A stretch of 64,000 bases of DNA from Bacillota bacterium. GTDB taxonomy: Bacteria; Bacillota; Clostridia; Lachnospirales; Lachnospiraceae. Below the pieces are notes generated by a model that worked only from the letters and a program-made list of their open reading frames with translations, was not told the origin of the DNA and did not search any database. Below, one piece after another: positions 34,861 through 43,472 of this stretch (position 1 is the stretch's first letter; every line of letters begins with the position of its first letter). The translations under genes and the position numbers were made by a program. Where the stretch lies: the NCBI GenBank assembly GCA_023434365.1, contig JAEYSV010000023.1:38525-102524 (forward strand). Direction: 5' to 3'.

Positions 34861-35019
34861 AAGTCCTCCTTTGGACTGCAGTTAATATTGATATATCTTA
34901 TGACTTACAAAAGATAGTTATGTTAGGTTTTGAATTATAGTCTCAATAAACATATTAAGATAAGAAACGTCATAGTTATAGTAGTGGAATTTTATAGATT
35001 AGGCAGGTGTCCAAAGTTG

Positions 35020-35646
35020 ATGAATGAAAACAATCCCATGGATGGAATGTCTGATGAATCGATTCAATATGCTTACGAAACTCTGATGGCCTATGTAGAT
35101 ACCATCATACCTAGAACACCCTTGTTAGCACAAGAGTATGGAAATTATATGCTATACGGCGCTCTAGACTTGTATATAGATGAATATCTGTATATGATAC
35201 AAGATATTTATCCACCGTCCACCGCATTTTTAACAGCAAGGATGCTAAATGCGGCCGCAGAAGAATATTTGGCTAGTAAAAATGGGCAAGTACCTAGAGA
35301 AAATGTGGCGATGCAAGAATCTGTCTTTGCCACCTTATCTATGGAAGATCGTTACCGCGTTTTAGCCTTAATTATGGATATTAAAAAGAATTTCCCAAAG
35401 GTATTATTTTTTAATGAAAATCCAGCATTAATCTTAATTGCTGGGTCATTGAATCGGTTTACAATGCTTGGATATTATTCAGAGTGGTTCGGATACGGAA
35501 CAACTCGTTTGGCAAAACCAAGTGAGCGCATCTTTGAATTTGATCCAGTTAGCTGGGAACAAGCAGGTTATCCCGGACCGTCGCAAAGTAATCTTGATTA
35601 TGTGAGAGCCTATTATCAAATAAGAGACAGTATAAATGGGCAATGA
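35020..35646 (+). CDS. Gluconate 2-dehydrogenase subunit 3-like protein
   Basis: A protein of about 208 residues resembling the small subunit 3 of flavin-dependent gluconate dehydrogenases: YVDTIIPRTP near residue 30, and a C-terminal part with LGYYSEWFGYG and QAGYPGPS. Such subunits pair with GMC-type flavoproteins, and a GMC gene follows after 47 bases, which supports the call. The ORF is open back to a TTG at 34930, which would add a hydrophobic stretch (IRNVIVIVVEFY); I prefer the ATG at 35020, but ribosome sites are poor for both. No Tat or Sec signal is seen on the shorter form, so the complex would be cytoplasmic. Confidence 0.7.
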   Translation: MNENNPMDGMSDESIQYAYETLMAYVDTIIPRTPLLAQEYGNYMLYGALDLYIDEYLYMIQDIYPPSTAFLTARMLNAAAEEYLASKNGQVPRENVAMQESVFATLSMEDRYRVLALIMDIKKNFPKVLFFNENPALILIAGSLNRFTMLGYYSEWFGYGTTRLAKPSERIFEFDPVSWEQAGYPGPSQSNLDYVRAYYQIRDSINGQ

Positions 35647-35693
35647 AAAGGAATCGATAGAAACCTACCATAGGTAGGAAGATTGGAGTCTAT

Positions 35694-37397
35694 ATGAATG
35701 ATCAAATTGATGTGATTATTATTGGAGCCGGTGGAGGCGGAGCTGTTGTTGCAAAAGAGCTTGGTGAAAAAGGACTTAAGGTGCTAGTACTTGAGGCAGG
35801 CCCATGGTATGGCAATGAAAACTGGCCAAATCCCAATACAGAGCGTGGAGCACTTAGCAGCTCGAGTTACGACGATTTAAGTATTGATATATTAAGAAAA
35901 AGTTTTACCGATTTGGAAGATGATATGAATAACTTTGTCTATGGTAAGTTCCGGTGGGGGCCAGCCAATAGAAACAATGCTCCTTGGGTAAGAATCATTG
36001 AAGGTAGAGGGTATGCCTGGCAGAACTCGGGAGTAGGTGGGAGTACACTTCATTACTTTGGTAATTCACCCCGTGCCTTTCCTCAGGCTATTGATAATAC
36101 TTGGCCAATCTCATATCAAGATTTAGTACCTTATTACGAAAAGGTGGAAGCAACTCTTCCGGTTAGGGAAGCTATCTCAACACCAAAGGAAGATTTGTTT
36201 TATTATGGAGCGGAGCAATCGGGTTGGAAGCGGCTTGAGTCAAGGGATGTGACAACTCCTGGGTATCGTCCGCAGCCTAATGCGATATTACGCTCCATCA
36301 TACCGGCTGATGGTCAGGCATCTGCTAATCAGATTATTGAACCAGTAGGATGTACTTTACGTGGACATTGTATTAATGGTTGCCATGTCGGTCCTCAGGT
36401 CGATGCAGTTGCGAAACGATCTACATTGGTAAGTTATATACCAAGAGCGTTAAGGACCGGGAATGTAGAAGTTAGACCAAATGCCTTTGTCATTCAGATA
36501 TTGACTGAAAGTGATGGCAATAATGGACTAAGAGCAACAGGAGTAATCTATCGTGACACATGGACGGGAGATACAGTCGAATTAAAATCGAATATAGTAG
36601 TAATGGCAGCAGGAGGGATAGAATCACCGAGATTATGGCTAAACTCTAAGTTGCCACAGAATGAGTGGGTAGGAAAAGGCTTAGTGAATCATAACTTTGA
36701 TAACATTTCTGGTATTTTTGATGAAGAAGTTTTAATTAATATATTGGGAGTTCCGGAGATTAAGCCGTATGTAGGACAAAATGCCGCTGCCAGGTTTGAC
36801 TATCCGGGACTTGGATCTATCGAAACATATGGAGTAAGCCCAGGATTACATGCTGCTATGGTATACGGTACGAGTGAAGTTGGTTATAGTGCTCTTAACC
36901 CAACAAGCCAGCCTGAATACTGGGATTATGAAGGTATCATCATTGGGGAACAGCTGAAGCAATTTATGAGAGAATATAATAGAACCCTCAATATCCTAAT
37001 CCTTACAGATGATGATGTTATGCAGGAAAATAGTGTTACCCTAGATCCAGTGATACGAGATGAAAATGGGTTTATTCCAGTAATTAGTTATCACCCTAGC
37101 GAGGTAGTTACCGAGAGAAGAAACCAATTGGCGATTATCGCTTCAGAGATATTAAAAAATGCTGGAGCACGGACAGTTATTCGATCTAATTGGCCACCAA
37201 ATGCTTATATTCACATTGCATCAACGATGCGTATGGGCTTTGTAACAGATACCAATTGTGAAGCATTTCAGGTGAAGCGATTATTTATAGCAGATAATAG
37301 CGTATTGTTTAATGGGGTTGGAGGACCTAATCCTACCCTTACTACACAGGCGTTAGCAACTCGTACTGCTGATAAAATTGCAAGTCTCTATTTTTGA
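35694..37397 (+). CDS. GMC-family FAD-dependent oxidoreductase
   Basis: A 567-residue flavoprotein that would oxidise an alcohol, sugar or sugar acid. The FAD-binding motif DVIIIGAGGGGAVVAKEL and LVLEAGPWYG open the protein; GVGGSTLHYFGN (residues ~112-123) follows; the C-terminal catalytic region has HIASTMRMG, the HxxxTxxMG motif of gluconate-dehydrogenase-type GMC enzymes, and GVGGPNPTLTTQALA. There is no signal peptide. It sits between a subunit-3-like protein and [NiFe]-hydrogenase genes, so it may pass electrons to, or receive them from, the hydrogenase. TTGGAGT precedes the ATG. Confidence 0.88.
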   Translation: MNDQIDVIIIGAGGGGAVVAKELGEKGLKVLVLEAGPWYGNENWPNPNTERGALSSSSYDDLSIDILRKSFTDLEDDMNNFVYGKFRWGPANRNNAPWVRIIEGRGYAWQNSGVGGSTLHYFGNSPRAFPQAIDNTWPISYQDLVPYYEKVEATLPVREAISTPKEDLFYYGAEQSGWKRLESRDVTTPGYRPQPNAILRSIIPADGQASANQIIEPVGCTLRGHCINGCHVGPQVDAVAKRSTLVSYIPRALRTGNVEVRPNAFVIQILTESDGNNGLRATGVIYRDTWTGDTVELKSNIVVMAAGGIESPRLWLNSKLPQNEWVGKGLVNHNFDNISGIFDEEVLINILGVPEIKPYVGQNAAARFDYPGLGSIETYGVSPGLHAAMVYGTSEVGYSALNPTSQPEYWDYEGIIIGEQLKQFMREYNRTLNILILTDDDVMQENSVTLDPVIRDENGFIPVISYHPSEVVTERRNQLAIIASEILKNAGARTVIRSNWPPNAYIHIASTMRMGFVTDTNCEAFQVKRLFIADNSVLFNGVGGPNPTLTTQALATRTADKIASLYF

Positions 37398-37425
37398 AAA
37401 TAGTTGTATGGGAGGAGATTAGTTG

Positions 37426-38316
37426 ATGAATAATGAATGCCCAGTCATTCAATCTAAGAAAAATTTAGTAGAGTATCTGACTAAAGAAGTGAAAGCTATG
37501 AATACTCATGACAGTAATACTCGAATTAATGCCATGTGGTTGGAATTAACCGGTTGTGGCGGTAATATAATCTCTCTTCTTAACAGCGAAAATCCTAGCG
37601 CATATACCGTTATTACAGAGATTGCAAACTTTACTTTTAATAATACATTGATGGCAAAAGAAGGGGAGCAGGCGTTTGAAGTTTTCCTTAAAACTCTTGA
37701 AACAGATTTTATATTATTTGTAGAAGGAGCTGTAGCTACCAGAAATAATGGAGAGGATACGGTTATTGCCAATTATCAAGAACGTCCTATCACAGGACTG
37801 GAAGCGGTTAAGATGGCAGGAGAGGGAGCTAAATACGTTGTTGCAGTAGGCACATGTGCTTCCTATGGAGGAATCAGTGCGGCATCACCTAATCCCACTC
37901 AGTCTGTCAGTGTGCAAGAGGTACTAGATCGCGTCGTTATCAGATTACCTGGATGTCCAGCACATCCAGATTGGGTCGTAGGAACTTTAGCATATTTGCT
38001 ACGTTATGGAATGCCTGATTTAGATGAAGAGGGCAGACCAGTAATGTTTTATGGACCAACAATTCACGATCAGTGCACTAGGCGGGGATATTTTGAACAA
38101 CAAATATTTGCAACACATTTTGGAGAGCCTGGTTGTATGTTTCAGATAGGGTGTCGTGGACCGGTAACTAGAACAGACTGTCCAGTGCGTAACTGGAATG
38201 GATACGTTAACTGGCCCGTTGGGGCCAATACGAATTGCATAGGATGTGCACACGCTGACTTCCCTGATGGAATGCAGCCGTTTGTATCGTATGGAAAACT
38301 CTTTGATAATAATTAG
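37426..38316 (+). CDS. [NiFe]-hydrogenase small subunit with altered proximal-cluster motif
   Basis: A 296-residue Fe-S electron-transfer subunit. The usual proximal motif CxxC after WLE reads TGCGGN: Cys44 is kept, but Asn47 replaces the second Cys. Other ligands are present: Cys in VGTCASYGG and RLPGCPAHP (proximal), HDQC with GEPGC and IGC (distal), and TDCP with NCIGC (medial). There is no twin-arginine signal, so the enzyme is cytoplasmic. GGAGGAG places the start at the ATG 37426 rather than the TTG three bases upstream. The large-subunit gene starts 10 bases after the stop. Confidence 0.92.
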   Translation: MNNECPVIQSKKNLVEYLTKEVKAMNTHDSNTRINAMWLELTGCGGNIISLLNSENPSAYTVITEIANFTFNNTLMAKEGEQAFEVFLKTLETDFILFVEGAVATRNNGEDTVIANYQERPITGLEAVKMAGEGAKYVVAVGTCASYGGISAASPNPTQSVSVQEVLDRVVIRLPGCPAHPDWVVGTLAYLLRYGMPDLDEEGRPVMFYGPTIHDQCTRRGYFEQQIFATHFGEPGCMFQIGCRGPVTRTDCPVRNWNGYVNWPVGANTNCIGCAHADFPDGMQPFVSYGKLFDNN

Positions 38317-38325
38317 GAGGGGCAT

Positions 38326-39705
38326 ATGGCAAGGATTATAATTGATCCGGTAACAAGAATCGTAGGATTTCTAGAAATAAATGCACGGGCTGAGAATAAT
38401 GTTATTGTAGAGGCCGATGCAAGTGGATTAATGTATCGTGGGTTTGAAACAATGTTACTTGGTCGAAGTCCACTAGATGCTACCTATTTTACCGAACGAA
38501 TATGTGGCATTTGCTCTACTGCGCATGCGACAGCTTCGACTTTGGCACTTGAGAACGCACTTATTGTAGAGGTGCCTGTAAATGATCAGTATTTGCGAGA
38601 CATTATGCATGGACTTGAATTTATACAGAATCATCTTAGGCATTTCTATCTTCTTGTACTGCCGAGTTATGTGAAAATAAAAGGAACAAGACTTACGGAG
38701 GAAGTAAGTTATTCTGATTACCGGCTTCCCGAAGCAATTAATCAACGATTAACACAACACTATCAGGAGAGTTTTGAATATAGTAGACTTGCTCATGAAG
38801 GGCATGCACTTTTAGGAGGGAAAGCGCCTCATACGCATGGTATTTTTGTTGGTGGGGTAACCACAATAATAAATTCATATAATTTGACTAAGCTTCAGGA
38901 CATCATACAGAGAATAAGGGGCTTTGTATCAGATAAGATGAAAGAAGATACACAGATTATAGCAGAGTATTACGCTGATTATTATCAAAAAGGGATTTCT
39001 TATCCTAATTTTTTAAGCTATGGTGTATTTGACCGTTATACAGATCCTGACATAACCTACCTAAAGGCAGGTGTGCAGATAAATGGCAGGAAGTACCCTT
39101 TTCAACCAAAGCTAATCAAAGAGCAAATTCTACATACCTGGTTTACAACAGAACAAGGTGAGATTGATAAGAATAAACAGGATGCATATTCTTATATAAA
39201 AGCTCCGAGATATGAGGGACTTGCGATGGAAGTAGGTCCATTAGCTCGTCTTACTTTAACAGGAGAATACACGAAGGGACATTCTTGTATGGATCGAATT
39301 GTTGCCAGAACTCTAGAAACAGAAAAGATACTTTCTATTGTCGAAAATCTTTTGAATAGAGTGGAGTTATTGACGAACAATCAAAAAGTAATTTCGATAC
39401 CAGAGGAGGCTATTGGTGCTGGAATGGTGGATACAACTAGAGGAGCCTTGGGACACTTTTTACAGATAAAGAATAAAGTCATACATCATTATAATATTAT
39501 AACACCTACTGTATGGAATCTATCACCTAAAGATGAGGAGAATAATCCAGGTGTAATAGAACAGGCTCTGATAGGAACAGCCATTAATAATGTGAACGAA
39601 CCGATCGAAATTGGTAGGATTGTGCGATCCTTTGACCCATGTATTGCCTGCGCAACTCATTTTCTAGGAGGGAACGAAGAGAAAACAATTGAGGTTCTGG
39701 TATGA
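38326..39705 (+). CDS. [NiFe]-hydrogenase large (catalytic) subunit
   Basis: A 459-residue subunit carrying the NiFe(CN)2CO site that splits or forms H2. The N-terminal L1 motif RICGICSTAHA has Cys60 and Cys63, and the C-terminal L2 motif DPCIACATH has Cys439 and Cys442, the four nickel ligands. The protein extends 14 residues past His445, the usual cut site, so it needs the maturation protease encoded next (4-base overlap). At 459 residues it is shorter than many group 1 enzymes. AGGAGGGG precedes the ATG. Confidence 0.94.
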   Translation: MARIIIDPVTRIVGFLEINARAENNVIVEADASGLMYRGFETMLLGRSPLDATYFTERICGICSTAHATASTLALENALIVEVPVNDQYLRDIMHGLEFIQNHLRHFYLLVLPSYVKIKGTRLTEEVSYSDYRLPEAINQRLTQHYQESFEYSRLAHEGHALLGGKAPHTHGIFVGGVTTIINSYNLTKLQDIIQRIRGFVSDKMKEDTQIIAEYYADYYQKGISYPNFLSYGVFDRYTDPDITYLKAGVQINGRKYPFQPKLIKEQILHTWFTTEQGEIDKNKQDAYSYIKAPRYEGLAMEVGPLARLTLTGEYTKGHSCMDRIVARTLETEKILSIVENLLNRVELLTNNQKVISIPEEAIGAGMVDTTRGALGHFLQIKNKVIHHYNIITPTVWNLSPKDEENNPGVIEQALIGTAINNVNEPIEIGRIVRSFDPCIACATHFLGGNEEKTIEVLV

Positions 39706-40151
39706 GTGTAAAGGTGTTAGCATTAGGAAACATATTGATGAAAGATGATGGTGTTGGTATTGAGGTTGCTAAAGAGTTAGAAGGCCGTCTAAATTCGTGT
39801 GGCATTGAAGTGATTTATGGAGAAACCAATATTGGTTATTGTATCAGTAAAGTAAGGGATGAGGATACGCTATTTATTCTGGATGCTTCCTACTTTGATA
39901 TAACACCAGGTGAGGTTACAGTTTTGCCATTGGAGGCGCATACAGGAATAAAAAAAGAGATTACTCAACATAGTTTAAGCTTTCTTAGTTTACATAAGCA
40001 TTATTTTAAGCATCTTAAAGGTCTGATTTTTGCTATTGAAGCACAGGAAATAACGTTCGAGACAGGGTTAAGTACTGAGTTAAAAAGTATACTAAATGAT
40101 ATTGCTCAAAATATTTATGATATGATTTTAGAATATCAGCATAAAAATTAA
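39702..40151 (+). CDS. Hydrogenase maturation protease (HyaD/HycI family)
   Basis: A 149-residue endopeptidase that removes the C-terminal tail of the large subunit after nickel insertion. Seen: ALGNILMKDDGVGIEVAKEL at the N terminus, where Glu and Asp bind nickel, LDASYFDITPGEV near residue 65, and TQHSLSF with the conserved His near residue 89. Its start overlaps the large-subunit stop by 4 bases (ATGA), matching a role on that substrate. Confidence 0.93.
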   Translation: MSVKVLALGNILMKDDGVGIEVAKELEGRLNSCGIEVIYGETNIGYCISKVRDEDTLFILDASYFDITPGEVTVLPLEAHTGIKKEITQHSLSFLSLHKHYFKHLKGLIFAIEAQEITFETGLSTELKSILNDIAQNIYDMILEYQHKN

Positions 40152-40199
40152 GAGCGCATATAAATAGATAGAATATTTTTATAAGAAGGGGGAAGCGGT

Positions 40200-40637
40200 A
40201 TGAGTATGGAAGAGAATTTAAGAAATTATGTATATCAGTTTGTGGATGAAGTAGGTTACCTGAAGCAACTAGAGGCATACGAAAAAAGCCAAGTACAAAA
40301 AGAGTATTACCGTGATCGAATTAATACGATAACCAATGAGTTCATTGATGATCTAGGTGAGTTTTATGCGCAGGGTACAAGTGTTGAGGGGAATGATAAA
40401 GTACTTAGAGATATAACGCATGAAGAATTGGCACAATATGATGGAAAAAATGGTCAACCAGCTTATGTAGCGGTTGAAGGTACCGTTTATGATGTGTCCA
40501 ATATAGCTGGTTGGGCCGGTGGAGCTCATTTTGGTTTAACTGCAGGCCGTGAATTAACAAGGGAATTTACGCAGTGCCATCAAGGGTTTACCGGATTTTT
40601 GAGAATAGCTCCCAAAGTGGGAAGAATAGTAGAATAA
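40200..40637 (+). CDS. Cytochrome b5-like heme-binding domain protein
   Basis: A 145-residue soluble protein. The first 70 residues are charged and helical with no match known to me. Residues ~70-145 form a cytochrome b5-like domain of the bacterial MAPR type: ITHEELAQYDGKNGQPAYVAVEG, TVYDVSN, WAGGAHFGLTAGRELT, and a CH pair in FTQCHQG that may ligate heme. It stands between the hydrogenase structural and maturation genes, so it is a good candidate electron carrier or redox partner; that role is inferred. GAAGGGGG precedes the ATG. Confidence 0.82.
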   Translation: MSMEENLRNYVYQFVDEVGYLKQLEAYEKSQVQKEYYRDRINTITNEFIDDLGEFYAQGTSVEGNDKVLRDITHEELAQYDGKNGQPAYVAVEGTVYDVSNIAGWAGGAHFGLTAGRELTREFTQCHQGFTGFLRIAPKVGRIVE

Positions 40638-40652
40638 AAGGGGGACATGGCT

Positions 40653-40910
40653 ATGCATGATACAATTCTGTTACAGAAAATATCGGAGGAATTAGAAGTG
40701 CTGTGCAAATTAAATCATTTAGAAAAGGTTAGTAAATTATCAATTGCAGTAAATGATCATAGCCATGTCAATGAACATAATCTGTATGAGCATTTGCATG
40801 GACTTGATAAGGAGCTTTATGGAACAGAAATGAGTATTGATATTGTCATAGAGGACATTGCAGACCAGACTGCTATTTTATATAGTATTGAAGGGCAAAA
40901 ATCCGAATGA
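40653..40910 (+). CDS. HypA-like protein lacking the zinc-binding domain
   Basis: An 85-residue protein that begins MHD, as HypA nickel chaperones begin MHE. It keeps the HypA-like first helix (ILLQKISEEL) and a strand ending in a VNDHSHVNEHNLYEHL segment resembling VGxLSxVxxExLxxAF. The CxxC...CxxC zinc domain of real HypA is missing; there is a single Cys. The GGGGG at 40640-40644 is too close to the ATG at 40647 and spaced well for 40653, which gives the Met-His start. The many His residues could bind nickel. It overlaps hypF by 4 bases. Confidence 0.7.
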   Translation: MHDTILLQKISEELEVLCKLNHLEKVSKLSIAVNDHSHVNEHNLYEHLHGLDKELYGTEMSIDIVIEDIADQTAILYSIEGQKSE

Positions 40911-43261
40911 TTAATAATAGATTTATCATATGTATATATGGGATAGTGCAAGGGATCGGTTATCGCCCGTTTATTTATAAAACGGCTGTAAAATATGGTA
41001 TTATGGGGAATGTCTTAAACTTTGGGGGAGCAGTAAGAATTGATTGCTGTGGTAGCAAAGAGAATATGAAGTGTTTTCTAAACGAAATCATAAAAAGACC
41101 ACCAGACTTAGCAAGAATAGAAAAAGTAACTTGTTCTAGAGTACAGGAGAATAAGTTTGATTACGGTATAAAGAGTAATCCTGGTTTTTTTATTAAAGAT
41201 AGTACAGTGAATAAGGAACAGGTTAGCTTTCTTTCCCCTGATATAGCAACCTGTTCGAAGTGCAGAGAAGAAATATTAAACATATCAGATAGACGTTATC
41301 GATATGCATTCGCTAATTGTACAGAGTGTGGGCCGAGATATACGATTATCAAGCAGTTGCCCTATGATAGACAATCAACCACCATGCAGGAGTTTGCAAT
41401 GTGTGATGACTGTAGGGATGAATATGAAAGTCCAGGTAGCAGACGATTTCATGCTCAGCCTAATTGTTGTGTGGAGTGTGGCCCAACATTATCGTTACTT
41501 GATAACATAGGAGAAACCGTAGTATGTGAAGATACAATTGTTGAGGTTGTAAAACTTCTTAAAAAAGGAAGAATTGTTGCGATAAAGGGCATCGGTGGAT
41601 TTCATCTTGTCTGTGATGCTAAAAATAGTCAGGTAGTCAAAGTACTGAGAAAAAGAAAGCATAGAGAGGCCAAGCCCTTTGCTATCATGGCTGCCAGTCT
41701 TTTAATCGTAAAGAGAATCTGTGAGGTGTCAAACCAAGAGGAAGCAATGTTAGTAAGTAACAAACGTCCCATTGTGCTACTAGATAAGAAAGATTGTGCA
41801 TTAGTATCTAAAGAGGTAGCGCCAGGGCAAAAGAAACTTGGCATGATGCTGCCTTATACCCCTCTACATTACATGTTATTTGATAATGAATTAGACTTGA
41901 TTGTTATGACTAGTGCCAATTATGGTGGGATGCCAATCATTTACCAAAACGAAACAGCGCTATCAGAGCTATCTAATATTGCGGACTATTATTTACTACA
42001 TAACCGAGAGATACATATTCCAATTGATGACTCTGTAGTAAAAGCATTTTATAATTCACAGATGGTTATGCGTAGAGCCAGGGGCTATATTCCTTTTGCA
42101 ATGAAGATTGATACATTACGAGAGATTATGGCAATGGGAGCAGAGCAAAAGAGTACGGTGGCGGTATCAAAAAATGGGTATGTGTATCTAAGTCAGTACT
42201 TGGGGGATATGGAACAATTAGGCGGTTACAACTATATGCACCTGATATTAGAACATTATCGCAAACTACTAGGAGTTAAAGAAGAAATTATCGTTCATGA
42301 TATGCATCCAGGATATATTAGTACGAAACTAGCAAAGACCTGCAATGTTAAAAAGATAGCCATTCAGCATCATCATGCGCATATGGTTAGTTGTATGGCA
42401 GAGCATGATATAAATGAACCAGTAATTGGAATCATATTTGATGGTACAGGATATGGTTTAGATGGGGCAGTTTGGGGTGGAGAGTTCTTAGTTGGAGGAA
42501 GAAGTTCATTTATACGAGCAGGGCATCTAGAATATGTGACAATTCAAGGTGGAGACCAGGCAGTCAATGAACCTTGGCGTTGCGCGTTAAGTTATCTTCA
42601 TTCAATCGGGGTAAATGCGCCAGATTATATAACAGGAATCAATAAAGAGGATATTCAGATGGTCACTCAGGCATTGGATAGAAGGATTAATTGCTTTCAG
42701 TCGTCAAGTATGGGAAGGCTATTTGATGCGGTAGCTGCGTTAGCAGGAGTATGTAACGTGATATCTTATGATGGACAGGCGGCAATCGAGCTAGAGAATA
42801 GGATAGATATTGCTATGAATAACGAGAAGAACATTAGGTGCGCCGAGAAAGATAGGTATCTCTGGGATATTGAGAAGAGGAAGGAAGAATATCTAATCAG
42901 TTATAAAAAAATAATTGAGGGAATTCTTCGTGACATCGAAAGGCAGGAATCCATTGCAACAGTAGCAATGCGTTTTCATAATACTGTCGCAGAAGCATCT
43001 TGTGCACTGGCGGTAAGATTACGTGAGGTTTATCGTATTAACCGTGTGGTAATGAGTGGTGGAGTGTTTGCCAATCATTATTTACTGACAAAGCTTACTC
43101 GACTGCTAACACAGCATGGATTTTCTGTATTTTATAACGAACAGATTCCAATTAATGATAGTGGGATTGCTTTCGGGCAGATGTATGCCGCTAGTGAGGT
43201 TCTAAAGGAAGAAGGAGTAAACTATGTGTCTTGCCATACCGGCTCAGATTATGGTAATTAA
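40907..43261 (+). CDS. hypF: Carbamoyltransferase HypF
   Basis: HypF makes the thiocarbamate on HypE that becomes the cyanide ligands of the NiFe site. The 784-residue protein has the whole domain order: acylphosphatase-like N terminus (YGIVQGIGYRPF), two C4 zinc fingers (CSKCREEI...CTECGPRYT and CDDCRDEY...CVECGP) between about residues 105 and 190, a YrdC domain with KGIGGFHLVCDA and KRKHREAKPFA, and a Kae1-like domain with HHHAHMVSCMAEH and GIIFDGTGYG. It starts in the stop of the HypA-like gene. Confidence 0.95.
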   Translation: MINNRFIICIYGIVQGIGYRPFIYKTAVKYGIMGNVLNFGGAVRIDCCGSKENMKCFLNEIIKRPPDLARIEKVTCSRVQENKFDYGIKSNPGFFIKDSTVNKEQVSFLSPDIATCSKCREEILNISDRRYRYAFANCTECGPRYTIIKQLPYDRQSTTMQEFAMCDDCRDEYESPGSRRFHAQPNCCVECGPTLSLLDNIGETVVCEDTIVEVVKLLKKGRIVAIKGIGGFHLVCDAKNSQVVKVLRKRKHREAKPFAIMAASLLIVKRICEVSNQEEAMLVSNKRPIVLLDKKDCALVSKEVAPGQKKLGMMLPYTPLHYMLFDNELDLIVMTSANYGGMPIIYQNETALSELSNIADYYLLHNREIHIPIDDSVVKAFYNSQMVMRRARGYIPFAMKIDTLREIMAMGAEQKSTVAVSKNGYVYLSQYLGDMEQLGGYNYMHLILEHYRKLLGVKEEIIVHDMHPGYISTKLAKTCNVKKIAIQHHHAHMVSCMAEHDINEPVIGIIFDGTGYGLDGAVWGGEFLVGGRSSFIRAGHLEYVTIQGGDQAVNEPWRCALSYLHSIGVNAPDYITGINKEDIQMVTQALDRRINCFQSSSMGRLFDAVAALAGVCNVISYDGQAAIELENRIDIAMNNEKNIRCAEKDRYLWDIEKRKEEYLISYKKIIEGILRDIERQESIATVAMRFHNTVAEASCALAVRLREVYRINRVVMSGGVFANHYLLTKLTRLLTQHGFSVFYNEQIPINDSGIAFGQMYAASEVLKEEGVNYVSCHTGSDYGN

Positions 43262-43472
43262 AGAAAATATTGCAAGAGTTAACGTTATGGGGGTTGAGAG
43301 TGAGGTTAATATTCAATTGATTCATGCACCAAAAAAAGGGGAATATGTGCTAATCCATGCTGGGTGTGCAATACAAAAGATCGATACTGAGTATTATCAT
43401 TATTTGCAGGAAACCTTAGCTTTCATAGCTTATGGGGAGGAGAAAGATGAGAAGGCCAGAGACAGTATCTGA
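43224..43472 (+). CDS. hypC: Hydrogenase assembly chaperone HypC
   Basis: An 82-residue chaperone that carries the Fe(CN)2CO fragment with HypD to the large subunit. It begins MCLAIPAQI, with the essential Cys2 that binds iron after removal of Met, and has YVLIHAGCAIQKID near the middle. It overlaps the end of hypF by 38 bases and the start of hypD, so the maturation genes are tightly coupled. Confidence 0.95.
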   Translation: MCLAIPAQIMVIKENIARVNVMGVESEVNIQLIHAPKKGEYVLIHAGCAIQKIDTEYYHYLQETLAFIAYGEEKDEKARDSI

